Assembly (NCBI GenBank): GCA_003553225.1
Contig: PWDW01000096.1
Location: 1 to 60,645, forward strand
From: Halanaerobiaceae bacterium
Lineage (GTDB): Bacteria > Bacillota > Halanaerobiia > Halanaerobiales > Halarsenatibacteraceae
DNA length: 60,645 bases
Direction of reading: 5' to 3'
The notes under the pieces: generated by a model
What the model was told of the DNA's origin: nothing
Databases searched by the model: none
Seen by the model: only the letters and a program-made list of their open reading frames with translations
Shown: piece by piece, positions 8,352 through 17,786 of the stretch
How positions within the stretch are numbered: the stretch's first letter is position 1
How the letters are laid out: each line of letters begins with the position of its first letter
Position numbers and translations under genes: made by a program

Positions 8352-10652
8352 ATGTCAGATGATCATACCAGGCTGGACAGCTATATGTCATATAAAAAAA
8401 GCAATACAGCCCATAATGGTAAACTCAAAATAAATCTGGAGCGGAAAGGAAACAGAGTTCCGGAAAATTTATTTGGTCTATTTACCGAGCATCTGGGCAA
8501 AAATGTTTACGGAGGTGCCTGGGCTCAGGCCCTGGCCAATGGTGGTTTTGCCTTAATGGATAAAGAGCTGCCGGATGTTCCAGAATCACATCATCCGGAT
8601 TTAGAGAAGATGACCCAAAAAAGACTGGAGTTAATGGCAAAACAGTTTGCCAATTCCCGGTTTGCAGAATATAAGAAACAGGGTACTGCACCTTACTGGG
8701 CTCCGGTAGATTTCTACCCTCAAAATATAGGTGATTTTTCCTCAGAAAAAGGGGTAAATGGAGAAGCTCAGAAAATTCATATAAAAAACAACAAAAAATC
8801 AGATAAAGTTGATAAAGTGGGTATAGAAACACCTCTGTTTTTACCTCTGCATAGAGAAAACAGATATGAATTCAGCATAAAAATAAAAGTGGAAAATATA
8901 TCAGAGATAAAGAAAGACCAGTCTTTAGCTGTTAGATGTCAGATTCTATTGCTCACAGGGGAAGAGATAGATAAAACATATAATAAAGACCGGTATAAAA
9001 ATATTACTCCTTTTGGCCTTGATTATGAACCACCATATGTAAATCCCCGGGAAGAACTTTTAAGTGAAGAAAGAATTAAACTTCTGACAGGTGAAATAAA
9101 TGGCTGGGCCCAAAAAAGAATTTTATTTTCAGTAAAAGATGATGTACCTGACGGGGCCCGTTTAAAATTTAGAATTCTATTTGAACAGCCTGGAGAATAT
9201 TTCCTGGATCAGGCCCGGCTGTTTCCGGCTGATGCCCTGGGAGGCTGGGACCCTGAGGTTGTTACTCTGCTAAAAGAGATGAACCTATCCTGCCTGCGGT
9301 TTCCCGGAGGAAATTTTTCTTCCGGTTATCACTGGCAGGATGGTATTGGAAGCCGGGAAGAACGACCGGGAAAACCCAACCCGGCCTGGCCGGAGTGGGA
9401 GCCCAATGATGTAGGGACCGATGAATGGTTAAAGCTGTGTGAAATGATAGGAGCAGAACCAGTTATATGTGTTAATGCAGGTAATGGCAGTCCCCGGGAA
9501 GCTGCCGAATGGGTTAAATACTGTAATGATCCTCGAACAACAGAATGGGGTCAAAAAAGAAGTAAAAACGGGCATCCTGAGCCATATAATGTCGAAAAAT
9601 GGGAGATTGGTAATGAGCTATGGGGAGATTTTCAGATCAACTGGACTTATGCTGAAGAATATGGAACAAGATTTAAAAAATTTGCCGATCAAATGAAAAC
9701 AGCAGACAGTTCAATTAAGATAATGGCTGTTGGAGGAAGTATGCCCGATGTTCTTAAAGAAAATGAACAGAAAAAAAGAGAGGAATTACTGGGAGCCAAC
9801 TATGCCGCCCCGGCTCTTAAAAAATATGAAGGTGAGGTCTGGGGAATAGCCGAACACGCGGTAATGGGAGGTGGCATACCTGATGAGCTTCCGGCGGTAA
9901 AAGTATATGAAGAACTGCTGGCCCATACCCACTATGTGGGCAGTTTACTGAAGAAAAACAGAGAAAAAATGACTGATCTAAAGAGATCAGGTCAAATACA
10001 AAAAACACCTTATGTTGTTCAGACCGAACAGATGGTGGCAGTATCGGGGGCCGATAAACCTGCTGATGATTCTCTTACAGCAGCCTTAATCTGGGCTGGT
10101 TTTGTGAACTGGTTTATCCGCAGTGAGGGCCAGGTTACTTTATTCACTCGAAGTGCCTTGATCAATCATGGAGATTTATTAAAAAAAGTCAGGGGGGTTA
10201 CTTATCCTTTGCCCGGGTACTGGGGGCAGTATTTATATGCCAACCAGGAAGTGCGCTATCCGGTGGAAGTGATGCTTGAGACTCCTTTAATGGATGCTGG
10301 AGGTGAATATTTTAAAAAAGCAGAGGAGATACCCGTGATTGATTGTGTGGGGCTAACGAATCAAAATAAAAATAAAGTAGTCATCTCTGCCGTTAACCGC
10401 TCTTCTTCTCACCCGGTGGAAGCTGATATTAAAATAGATGATTTTGCCCTTCCGGAATACTGTGATAAGATAACCCTGGGTGGTTCTTCTTTTGTTTCTT
10501 TGAATCACTGGTATGATAAGCAGAATATAAAACCATTTTCTGAAAAAATATATAAAGAAAACGATGATAATTTCAAAGCCTTTCTTCCTCCCTGTTCCTT
10601 AAATATATTAAAGTTTAATCTATGTCCGGAAAACCAGACTTTAAAAAAATGA
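8352..10652 (+). CDS. Alpha-L-arabinofuranosidase, glycoside hydrolase family 51
   Basis: A 766-residue GH51 enzyme releasing terminal L-arabinofuranose from arabinan, arabinoxylan or their oligosaccharides. The barrel shows LRFPGGNFSSGYHW (about 315-328) and IGNELWG with acid/base Glu422; the likely nucleophile is Glu559 in VQTEQM. A beta-sandwich closes the protein. It is longer than the usual 500 residues because about 180-200 residues are inserted between the first strand (NLFGLFTEHLG) and the rest of the barrel, probably a carbohydrate-binding module as in other long GH51 proteins. No signal peptide, so it is cytoplasmic. It heads a probable operon through 13657. The upstream site AAGGA is modest. 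Confidence 0.93.
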   Translation: MSDDHTRLDSYMSYKKSNTAHNGKLKINLERKGNRVPENLFGLFTEHLGKNVYGGAWAQALANGGFALMDKELPDVPESHHPDLEKMTQKRLELMAKQFANSRFAEYKKQGTAPYWAPVDFYPQNIGDFSSEKGVNGEAQKIHIKNNKKSDKVDKVGIETPLFLPLHRENRYEFSIKIKVENISEIKKDQSLAVRCQILLLTGEEIDKTYNKDRYKNITPFGLDYEPPYVNPREELLSEERIKLLTGEINGWAQKRILFSVKDDVPDGARLKFRILFEQPGEYFLDQARLFPADALGGWDPEVVTLLKEMNLSCLRFPGGNFSSGYHWQDGIGSREERPGKPNPAWPEWEPNDVGTDEWLKLCEMIGAEPVICVNAGNGSPREAAEWVKYCNDPRTTEWGQKRSKNGHPEPYNVEKWEIGNELWGDFQINWTYAEEYGTRFKKFADQMKTADSSIKIMAVGGSMPDVLKENEQKKREELLGANYAAPALKKYEGEVWGIAEHAVMGGGIPDELPAVKVYEELLAHTHYVGSLLKKNREKMTDLKRSGQIQKTPYVVQTEQMVAVSGADKPADDSLTAALIWAGFVNWFIRSEGQVTLFTRSALINHGDLLKKVRGVTYPLPGYWGQYLYANQEVRYPVEVMLETPLMDAGGEYFKKAEEIPVIDCVGLTNQNKNKVVISAVNRSSSHPVEADIKIDDFALPEYCDKITLGGSSFVSLNHWYDKQNIKPFSEKIYKENDDNFKAFLPPCSLNILKFNLCPENQTLKK

Positions 10653-10743
10653 AAAAATGAGTATAGATTAATTGTAGAAGTCCAGAACATAGTTTAAAGT
10701 CTGCTGAGCCTTATCAATTAATTTTTTAGAAAGGAGAAATATT

Positions 10744-11760
10744 ATGAGCAGCTTCAGTGTTGAGATAATTATGCTCTGTGGTTTGATAATTGCTGTAATG
10801 TCTTCACCTCTGCTGGCAGAAGACAACACCTACCAAAATCCGGTAGGTCCCGACGAAATTGGTGATCCCTGGGTTCTGGAGTATGAAGATACATATTATT
10901 TGTATGCCACCACAAACACGGTTGAAGGTTTTAATGTGTGGACTTCAGAGGACCTGGTTAACTGGCTGTACCGGGGTGTGGCCTTTAATTCCGGTCGGGA
11001 AGAGAATAAATTTGGAACAGGTGATTTTTGGGCTCCGGAAGTAATACACTATGAGGATATGTTTTATATGGTCTACAGTGCCCGGGATACTGACGGAAGT
11101 TTAAAAATTGCTCTGGCCTCCAGTGATAATCCCATAGGCCCGTTTAAAGATGTCCAGGCTCCACTGTTTGATCGAGGGACTTCCTTTATTGATGGACATA
11201 TATTCGTAGATGGAAACACTCCTTATCTTTATTATGTTAAGGATTGTTCGGAGAATATTATCGAGGGTACCCATACCAGCCAGATATATGTACAGGAATT
11301 GAGCAGTGATCTTTTAAATCTCAAAGGAGAGCCGGTTCTGGCAGCAGAACCAGAACAGGATTGGGAGACAGATGGGGAATGGCAGTGGAATGAAGGGCCT
11401 TATGTGCTAAAAGAAAATGGCCGGTATTATCTGATGTATTCGGCCAATTATTTTGCTTCCCCTGATTATGCAATAGGCTATGCAGCAGCCGAGTCACCTC
11501 TGGGTCCCTGGGAAAAATATGAGGGTAATCCCATCCTGGAAAAAGATCTGGAGAAAGGTGTTTCTGGACCCGGGCACAACAGTGCTGCCTATTCCCCTGA
11601 TGGCAGTGAGAAATTTATTGTCTACCACACCCATACCAATCCTCAAGACCCAAGCGGCAATCGGGTGGTTAATATTGACCGGATGTATATTGAAGATGGA
11701 ATTCTCAGGATTGAAGGACCGACCAGAAGTCCCCAGCCTTTACCATCAGGTGCCGAATAA
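10744..11760 (+). CDS. Secreted glycoside hydrolase family 43 (arabinanase/xylosidase-like)
   Basis: A 338-residue five-bladed beta-propeller of family GH43, which inverts at arabinofuranosides or xylosides. Residues 1-25 are a signal peptide, so unlike its neighbours it acts outside the cytoplasm. The three catalytic acids are visible: Asp41 in GDPW (base), Asp150 in IDGHIF (pKa modulator) and Glu217 in NEGPYV (acid). No carbohydrate-binding module is attached. Behind GH51, it would trim arabinan or arabinoxylan in the periplasm or outside, feeding the binding protein. Exact specificity (exo-arabinanase, arabinofuranosidase or xylosidase) cannot be read. RBS AAAGGAGAA is well placed. Confidence 0.92.
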   Translation: MSSFSVEIIMLCGLIIAVMSSPLLAEDNTYQNPVGPDEIGDPWVLEYEDTYYLYATTNTVEGFNVWTSEDLVNWLYRGVAFNSGREENKFGTGDFWAPEVIHYEDMFYMVYSARDTDGSLKIALASSDNPIGPFKDVQAPLFDRGTSFIDGHIFVDGNTPYLYYVKDCSENIIEGTHTSQIYVQELSSDLLNLKGEPVLAAEPEQDWETDGEWQWNEGPYVLKENGRYYLMYSANYFASPDYAIGYAAAESPLGPWEKYEGNPILEKDLEKGVSGPGHNSAAYSPDGSEKFIVYHTHTNPQDPSGNRVVNIDRMYIEDGILRIEGPTRSPQPLPSGAE

Positions 11761-11798
11761 ATTTTGTAGATAAAAATTTTTAAAAAAGGAGACACAAA

Positions 11799-12641
11799 AT
11801 GACTATTGAAAAAGTAAGTGATATCCTAAAAGAAGCTGATCATAAAGGATATGCGGTTCCAGCATTTAATGTTTTTAATTATGAGAGTATTGCCTGGTTA
11901 ATTGAGGCGGCAGAAGAAGAGAGTTCACCGGTAATTGCTATGCTTTATCCTCCCACCGATCATATTTATAACAGCAGTTTTACGGCCCTGACCAAAGATC
12001 TGGCCGCAAAAGTTGAAACTCCGGTGGGCCTTCATTTTGACCACAGCCGATCTTTTTCGGAAATTATGGAGGGCATAAAGGCCGGTTTTACTTCGGTGAT
12101 GATTGATGGTTCCAGCCTGTCCTTTGAAGACAATATTGAACTGACCAAACAGGTGGTTCAGGTGGCCCATCCCCTGGATATTGATGTTGAGGCTGAACTT
12201 GGTTTTGTGGGTAGTGCGGGCCGGGAAGAAGATTTCAGGAATAAAGACCTTTATACTGACCCCGATCGGGCCCGGGAATTCATTGAGAGGACAGAAGTTG
12301 ATTCTCTGGCTGTGGCAGTTGGCAGTGCCCACGGTAATTATGTGTCTGAGCCTGACCTTGATTTGAATAGGCTGGCAAAAATTAATGAAAAAGTTAATGT
12401 ACCCCTGGTGCTGCATGGAGGATCGGGAATTCCCGAACCCCAGCTGAAGGAGGCTGTCCAAAGGGGCATAAACAAGGTTAATATTGGTACAGAATTAAAT
12501 CAGCATTTTTTTAAAATAGTAAAAAAGAAAGCTGTAAATAAAAAGGGTCAGGGCAGTATGCTGGGCTGTTTGGGAGAAGCCCGGGAGGAAATAAAGCAGT
12601 ATTTCAAATATAAAATAAGGCTGCTTAAAAATAAGCAGTAA
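11799..12641 (+). CDS. Class II (metal-dependent) fructose-bisphosphate/tagatose-bisphosphate-type aldolase
   Basis: A 280-residue class II aldolase of the FbaA/KbaY/GatY group, splitting a ketose (bis)phosphate into dihydroxyacetone phosphate and an aldehyde. The metal ligands are visible: LHFDHS (about 78-83), the Glu in VEAELG, the His in GSAHGN and VLHGGSG (about 204). The tail matches the short GatY/KbaY-like form rather than glycolytic Fba of E. coli. It sits 38 bases after GH43 and 20 bases before a zinc dehydrogenase, so it likely handles a product of the hydrolysed sugar. It is a distant paralogue of the aldolase at 29963. RBS AAAAGGAGA. Confidence 0.9.
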   Translation: MTIEKVSDILKEADHKGYAVPAFNVFNYESIAWLIEAAEEESSPVIAMLYPPTDHIYNSSFTALTKDLAAKVETPVGLHFDHSRSFSEIMEGIKAGFTSVMIDGSSLSFEDNIELTKQVVQVAHPLDIDVEAELGFVGSAGREEDFRNKDLYTDPDRAREFIERTEVDSLAVAVGSAHGNYVSEPDLDLNRLAKINEKVNVPLVLHGGSGIPEPQLKEAVQRGINKVNIGTELNQHFFKIVKKKAVNKKGQGSMLGCLGEAREEIKQYFKYKIRLLKNKQ

Positions 12642-12661
12642 CTGCAGTGAGGAGAGATAAT

Positions 12662-13657
12662 ATGCGGGCGGCATTTTTTAAAGGAGATGAAAAAATAGTT
12701 CTCCAGGAGGTTCCTGTTCCGGACAGAAAATCGGGTCAGGCTTTAATTAAAGTTAAAGCCTGTGGTGTATGTGGGTCAGAAAAGAAAATGTGGCGGCAGG
12801 GAAAAGAGGTTATTCCCGGTCATGAAGCTGCAGGAGAGGTTCAGGAGGTTGATGAAGACAGTGCTTTTGCTCCTGGAGACCGGGTGGCATTATATCTGCC
12901 GCATTTCTGTGGAACCTGCTATTACTGTCAGCAGGGGAAAACCAACCTGTGTCGTAATATTGAGGACATGATTGGACATAATATTGATGGAGGATATGCC
13001 GAGTATGTTGTCGTTGAGGAGAGCACACTTATAGATCTGGAAGGTTTATCCTATGAGGAGGGTGTTCTTCTGCTGGATACTATCGGGACCACCGGTCACG
13101 GACTGCGGATGGGACGGGCGGCACAGGAGAATCTGGCCCTGGTTGTGGGATGTGGTCCTATTGGTCTGGGGGCGGCAGCCGTTTTAAAGTGCATGGGACT
13201 GAAGAAAATATATGCCACAGATATAATTCCTGAGAGACTTGATTATGCAGAAAAACTGGGGGCTGTACCTCTGGATGTGAGAAATAATGAACTGGCTGGA
13301 ACAGTAGAAAATGAGCATCCGGAAGGATTTCCCCTGATTATAAACTGTGTGGGTTCACCTCAAACCATTAAAGAAAATCTGAAGTATGTTACCGGGGGCG
13401 GGAAAATAGTTTATATAGGGGAGTACTGGCAGGAATGGACTATTAAACCCCGGAGTGATTTTATGCTTAAAGACTGGAGTTTTATCAGGTCCTGGTATTT
13501 CCCTCTTACAGAAGTTGAGGCCAACAGGAGTATGCTGCAAAATCATCCCGAAATTAGTGAAAAAATTATTTCACATACCTTCAGCCTTTCAGAAATAGAC
13601 AGAGCATTTGATCTTTTCTTCCAGGGGCAAACCGCCAAAGCAGTAATTAAATTTTAG
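12662..13657 (+). CDS. Zinc-containing medium-chain alcohol/polyol dehydrogenase
   Basis: A 331-residue NAD(P)-dependent dehydrogenase of the medium-chain family, closest in style to sorbitol or threonine dehydrogenases. I start it at ATG 12662, because GAGGAGAGA lies just before it; a GTG at 12647 overlaps that site. Catalytic zinc ligands are in CGVCGSE and GHEAAGEV. The structural zinc lobe CGTCYYCQQGKTNLC is complete. The Rossmann fold VVGCGPIGLGA follows. With the aldolase upstream it probably oxidises or reduces a polyol or ketose derived from the arabinan block, though this is inference from position. It ends the operon; I see only a weak hairpin (GAGAA/TTCTC near 13690) after it. Confidence 0.88.
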   Translation: MRAAFFKGDEKIVLQEVPVPDRKSGQALIKVKACGVCGSEKKMWRQGKEVIPGHEAAGEVQEVDEDSAFAPGDRVALYLPHFCGTCYYCQQGKTNLCRNIEDMIGHNIDGGYAEYVVVEESTLIDLEGLSYEEGVLLLDTIGTTGHGLRMGRAAQENLALVVGCGPIGLGAAAVLKCMGLKKIYATDIIPERLDYAEKLGAVPLDVRNNELAGTVENEHPEGFPLIINCVGSPQTIKENLKYVTGGGKIVYIGEYWQEWTIKPRSDFMLKDWSFIRSWYFPLTEVEANRSMLQNHPEISEKIISHTFSLSEIDRAFDLFFQGQTAKAVIKF

Positions 13658-13830
13658 GGGTAGATTGTTTTTTGAAGTTTTTTATGGGAGAATATTTATT
13701 TTCTCTTATTCGACTATATATTATTTGTATTAGAAATATTAAATGCATAATGGTCGTTTATATGGACTATTTGTACTTTATTAAATTGTAAACCTTGGGG
13801 CATTGTAATATAAATGCACATTTTTATAAA

Positions 13831-13874
13831 ATATTATATGTATACTTGACTGTATACATATAATATGCTATTGT
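13831..13874 (+). promoter_or_regulatory. Promoter nested in a 36-bp palindrome (candidate operator)
   Basis: ATATTATATGTATAC (13831-13845) and GTATACATATAATAT (13852-13866) are perfect inverted repeats of 15 bases around a 6-base spacer. The spacer is TTGACT, a good -35 box, and 17 bases on lies TATTGT (13869-13874) as -10. A bound repressor would cover the promoter. Cores of the GTATAC kind are known for FadR/FCD-type GntR regulators, and such a regulator is encoded at 21158, so that gene product is the natural candidate. Confidence 0.65.
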
Positions 13875-14094
13875 TTTTATATAGATTAATTTTACATATA
13901 TCAAATATATCAAAAAATTAATAAAGTTACGGCAAAAGCATGATTTTGTAAAAAGTAAAACTATTAAAGTAATTATCATATAATCAATTTAAAGACTTTT
14001 TTTAAGAAGTACATAATGGAAAATGTAAATAAAATAGTAAAGAAGTATGTCTTTTGATAATGGAGGGATAATATAGAAAAGCTGTTTTGGTAAA

Positions 14095-14105
14095 GTATAC
14101 AGTCA
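14095..14105. promoter_or_regulatory. Second partial operator copy
   Basis: GTATACAGTCA here is the exact reverse complement of TGACTGTATAC at 13847-13857, inside the palindrome. It is the only other copy of this 11-mer I noticed in the leader. It could be an auxiliary site for looping or a roadblock. Confidence 0.35.
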
Positions 14106-14348
14106 GGATTTGGATGAGAAATTTAATTAATTAAAGCAGAAAAATAGTATGAATTCACAAAAATATTTTTATTGTTTTCAAAAAATATCATATAATGGAA
14201 TAAATATGATATAAAAAATTGTTTATTATTATTACATCATTTAGGTTCTTTATTATATATATTTGTTAAAAAAACATCCTGTTAGCTTAATTAAAAAGAG
14301 CAATATAAAGGATGTTTTAAAAAATAAAAAAGGGAGGAATTAATTAGC

Positions 14349-16247
14349 ATGAGCCACAAAAGACTTATGGTAATGTTGGCAGTTAGTATTTTGGCTATAA
14401 TGATGGTTTTACCAGTCGGAGCAGTTTCATTCAATCAGGCACCGGAGCTTGATCCTCTAGTAGAGGAAGGAGAATTACCTTCTGTGGAAGAACGTCTTCC
14501 CGAAAACCCCCAGGAAATAACTCCTCATGATCGAATTGGTGATTATGGAGGGACCTGGAGATTTTTCATTGATGGAACACATGCTACCGATTATATGATG
14601 AGTTTTAGTCACACAGGGCTCCTGAAATGGAGCAAATGTCAGACAGAGTTTAAAGCTGATCTTGCGGAAGATTGGGCGGTAAATGAAGAAGGAACAGAAT
14701 TCACTTTTCATCTTAGAGAAGGATTAAGATGGTCTGATGGAGAACCATTTACTACAGAAGATGTAGAATTCTGGTATGAAGCCATCTTATCTAATGAAGA
14801 AATTACGGCAGCACCTGATCCATTTTATCAATCTAATGGTGAATTAATGGAACTTGAGATTATCGATGATACTTCTTTTACATTTGTTTTTGAAGAACCC
14901 AATGGTTTGTTTTTGAATCATGTAACAACACATAACAGTTATGATTTCTTTGCCCCCAAACATTATCTAAAACAATTTCACATAGATTATACTGATGAAG
15001 GAGAAGTTATGGTAATTGCTGATGAAGAAGGATATGATGAATGGTATGAGTTGTTTGGATCCAAAAATGATACCTGGACACTGCATAATCCTGATCGTCC
15101 TTATATGCATCCCTGGGTTCCAACAACCGAACCCCCCTCTGACCGATTTACTTTTGTCAGAAATCCTTATTTCTACAAAGTAGATACAGAAGGGAACCAA
15201 TTACCCTATCTAGATGAAGTAGTACTTGATATTAGAGAAGATGAAGTAATTATCATGGAAACGGTGGCCGGTACTCCAGATTTCCAGCCACACGAAATTA
15301 TCCAGTTCCGTGAATTACCTATGTTGATGCAAAACGCTGAATCAGAGGGGTATGAAGTTTTACTTTGGGACCATCTGACAGTTACAGAACCAGCACTCCA
15401 TCTCAATTTTAATACAGAAGATGAGGTGCTGAATGATTTGTTTCACACAGCTGATTTTCGGAAGGCTCTTTCTCTTGGTATGAATAGGGAGAGGATGTCC
15501 CAGATGTTGTACAACGGAGTGGCCGAACCTGCTCAACCATCACTTAGTCCTGTTTCTCGCTATTACAGAGAAGAATATTTAAAAGCATATACAGAATATA
15601 AGCCAGAAGAGGCAAAAGATATGCTGCTAGATATTGATATACTTGATTTTGATGATCAGGGCACCCTTATTGGCCCTGATGATGAACCCATAAGTATTGA
15701 AGTTATGCTTCCTACTGGGTGGCCCCAGATGGTTGATGTCCTGGAACTTGTTGAAGAAGATTGGGCAGATCTCGGTATTGATCTGATTATTAACCCGGTT
15801 GATCCAGGCTTATACTGGACAAATAAACCGGCTGGAGATTATGAAATAGATGCCTGGCCTTTTGCAAAATCTGCTCGAGATCCTAATTTACTGCCAAATT
15901 CAGTAAACAGCTGGGCTCCTGATTATGCCCGCTGGTATATAGCAGGTAGAGAAGAAAATGATAATGCTGTTGAACCTCCATCTGAAATCAAAGAATTGTT
16001 TGATATCTGGGATGATATTCAGGCAACAGCAGATCAAGAAGAGCATGATGAATTATATGATACGCTATTAAAAAGACAGGCTGAAAACCTTTGGATTATT
16101 GGGACTATTGGTCTTTTACCAAAGGTTATGCCCAAAGGGAATCATTTTCATAATGTTCCTGAAGAATCAACCTGGTCCTGGCATCATGGTCACTATATTG
16201 GGCAAAATGAGGTGTCACAGTATTTTATTGAAGAAGATGCACAGTAG
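14349..16247 (+). CDS. Extracellular solute-binding protein, family 5
   Basis: A 632-residue binding protein of the Opp/Dpp class with a signal peptide over about residues 1-26. The family motif WSDGEPFTTED (about 128-138) is intact. Its mature start (EEGELPSVEERLPENP) and the KHYLKQFHIDYT block near 210 match the protein at 5971, so the two are paralogues. It is the first gene of an importer: a strong terminator follows, then permeases and ATPases from 16765. The catabolic genes downstream suggest a sugar, sugar acid or short oligosaccharide as ligand. RBS GGGAGGAA lies 10-17 bases before ATG 14349. Confidence 0.92.
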   Translation: MSHKRLMVMLAVSILAIMMVLPVGAVSFNQAPELDPLVEEGELPSVEERLPENPQEITPHDRIGDYGGTWRFFIDGTHATDYMMSFSHTGLLKWSKCQTEFKADLAEDWAVNEEGTEFTFHLREGLRWSDGEPFTTEDVEFWYEAILSNEEITAAPDPFYQSNGELMELEIIDDTSFTFVFEEPNGLFLNHVTTHNSYDFFAPKHYLKQFHIDYTDEGEVMVIADEEGYDEWYELFGSKNDTWTLHNPDRPYMHPWVPTTEPPSDRFTFVRNPYFYKVDTEGNQLPYLDEVVLDIREDEVIIMETVAGTPDFQPHEIIQFRELPMLMQNAESEGYEVLLWDHLTVTEPALHLNFNTEDEVLNDLFHTADFRKALSLGMNRERMSQMLYNGVAEPAQPSLSPVSRYYREEYLKAYTEYKPEEAKDMLLDIDILDFDDQGTLIGPDDEPISIEVMLPTGWPQMVDVLELVEEDWADLGIDLIINPVDPGLYWTNKPAGDYEIDAWPFAKSARDPNLLPNSVNSWAPDYARWYIAGREENDNAVEPPSEIKELFDIWDDIQATADQEEHDELYDTLLKRQAENLWIIGTIGLLPKVMPKGNHFHNVPEESTWSWHHGHYIGQNEVSQYFIEEDAQ

Positions 16248-16270
16248 GAATTAATACAAATGAATTCAAA

Positions 16271-16311
16271 AGAAAAGCAGGATAGAAAAATATCCTGCTT
16301 TTCTCCTTTTT
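16271..16311 (+). terminator. Strong terminator between binding protein and permeases
   Basis: AGAAAAGCAGGATA (16271-16284) pairs perfectly with TATCCTGCTTTTCT (16291-16304) around a 6-base loop, then CCTTTTTG. A partial terminator here would make binding protein more abundant than the membrane parts. Confidence 0.92.
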
Positions 16312-16764
16312 GAATTTTTAGCTGCATGTAGTTAAGCATTTTTTTATAAAAATAGCTGATATTGCAGATATTGTACTATGCACAAACCAAAATAATGAGC
16401 AAACGAAGAAAATAATGACCTTCTAAAAAAAACTGCAAAAAATTATTAAAAGGCCATTGGAAAATTCTTTGTTTTCATGAACTCGCTTACTATATTTTCT
16501 ATTAACATAAGTGCATAAATTTAAAAGGTGGTACTTTTTCAATAGTCTCCCTCTAATTATTTTGTCTTGATGTAAGTGCTGACAAATTGTTAATAGCTAA
16601 CTCAATATGGTAAGATAAGTTTGAGAAACGGAAAGCTGCTTAAAGAAGAGGTATCCGTGTGGTTTAGTAATGGTTCCATGAATAAATGCTGGTCTTGCAT
16701 TTATAAATTGTGTTTTAAATGGGAAAAAGTTTATTATTAATGTTGATTAAAAGGAGTGTTGTGG
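16312..16764. other. Intergenic region upstream of the permease operon
   Basis: About 450 bases between terminator and permease. A possible promoter is TTGTTA, 18 bases, TAAGAT (about 16587-16616). A perfect 8-bp hairpin, ATAAATGC (16682-16689) with GCATTTAT (16697-16704), lies 60 bases before the permease start. No gene seen. Confidence 0.4.
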
Positions 16765-17754
16765 ATGCTCAATTATTTATTTCGTAGAGTATTAATCATG
16801 ATACCCATGTTATTTTTTATATCTGTATTTGTCTTCTTTCTGATTCAATTACCTCCTGGAAGTTATGTAGAATCTTACATCAGCCAGCTGCGTTCTCAAG
16901 GAGCAGAAGTTACTGAATCTCAGGTCCAGACCATTATTCAAAGATATGGTCTAAATCAGCCATTTTATATACAATATATTTCTTGGGTGAAAACCTTTCC
17001 TTCCGGACATTTTGGGGGCTCATTTTTATATGGAGGTCGTAGGGTCTGGGATGTGATTGCTGAATATTTGGGTTTTACTCTGTTAGTAGCTTTTTCAACA
17101 CAGTTATTTACAATAATTGTAGGAATTCCCATAGGTATTTATTCTGCTACTCATCAGTACACTATTCAGGACCATATTGTTACTTTTTTGGGATTTATAG
17201 GTTTATCGATTCCTAATTTTTTGCTGGCTTTGATTTTAATGTTTGTAGGATATTATTATTTTGATATGGGAGTTTTAGCAGGACTTTTTTCCGATGAATA
17301 TATAGAGGCTTCCTGGAGTATAGGACGTGTTATAGATTTACTGAAACACCTCTGGATTCCTGTTATTGTCCTGGGAACAGCAGGCACTGCTGGTTCTATA
17401 AGAGTTATGCGGGGTAATTTACTGGATACATTAAATCTACAATATGTTCAAACTGCTCGGGCAAAAGGTTTAAAAGAATCAATTGTTGTCTATAAACATG
17501 CTGTACGTAATGCCATTCATCCGGTGATTATGGGTTTAGGAATGAATCTTCCAATGTTAATATCTGGAGCTACAATAGTGTCGATTGTTCTTTCACTGCC
17601 AACTCTGGGCCCAATTCTTTATAACGCACTTATGTCACAGGATATGTATCTTGCAGGCACTATACTGTTATTTCAAAGTGTACTGCTTTTAATAGGGAAT
17701 TTGCTGGCTGATGTAGCTCTGGCAGTAGTTGATCCTAGAATTAAATATGAATAA
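16765..17754 (+). CDS. Opp/Dpp-type ABC transporter permease (DppB-like)
   Basis: A 329-residue inner-membrane permease with six predicted helices and the usual first helix plus long external loop of the OppB/DppB group. The EAA loop that docks the ATPase is at about 230-255 (ARAKGLKE). I start at ATG 16765, 8 bases after AAAAGGAG; the in-frame GTG/TTG codons before it are too close to that site. It forms a complete importer with the genes up to 21041 and the binding protein at 14349. Confidence 0.93.
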   Translation: MLNYLFRRVLIMIPMLFFISVFVFFLIQLPPGSYVESYISQLRSQGAEVTESQVQTIIQRYGLNQPFYIQYISWVKTFPSGHFGGSFLYGGRRVWDVIAEYLGFTLLVAFSTQLFTIIVGIPIGIYSATHQYTIQDHIVTFLGFIGLSIPNFLLALILMFVGYYYFDMGVLAGLFSDEYIEASWSIGRVIDLLKHLWIPVIVLGTAGTAGSIRVMRGNLLDTLNLQYVQTARAKGLKESIVVYKHAVRNAIHPVIMGLGMNLPMLISGATIVSIVLSLPTLGPILYNALMSQDMYLAGTILLFQSVLLLIGNLLADVALAVVDPRIKYE

Positions 17755-17786
17755 TATTTTCATCAAATTGCTGGGGTGATTTATAA

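Larger units (their letters stand above)
13658..14348. other. Long AT-rich leader and control region
   Basis: About 690 bases without a gene. It marks the left edge of a more AT-rich stretch of DNA. It holds the palindrome-promoter at 13831-13874 and a partial copy of its core at 14095-14105. The predicted transcript would carry a leader of more than 450 bases before the binding-protein gene at 14349. I could not fit a known riboswitch to it. Confidence 0.6.
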
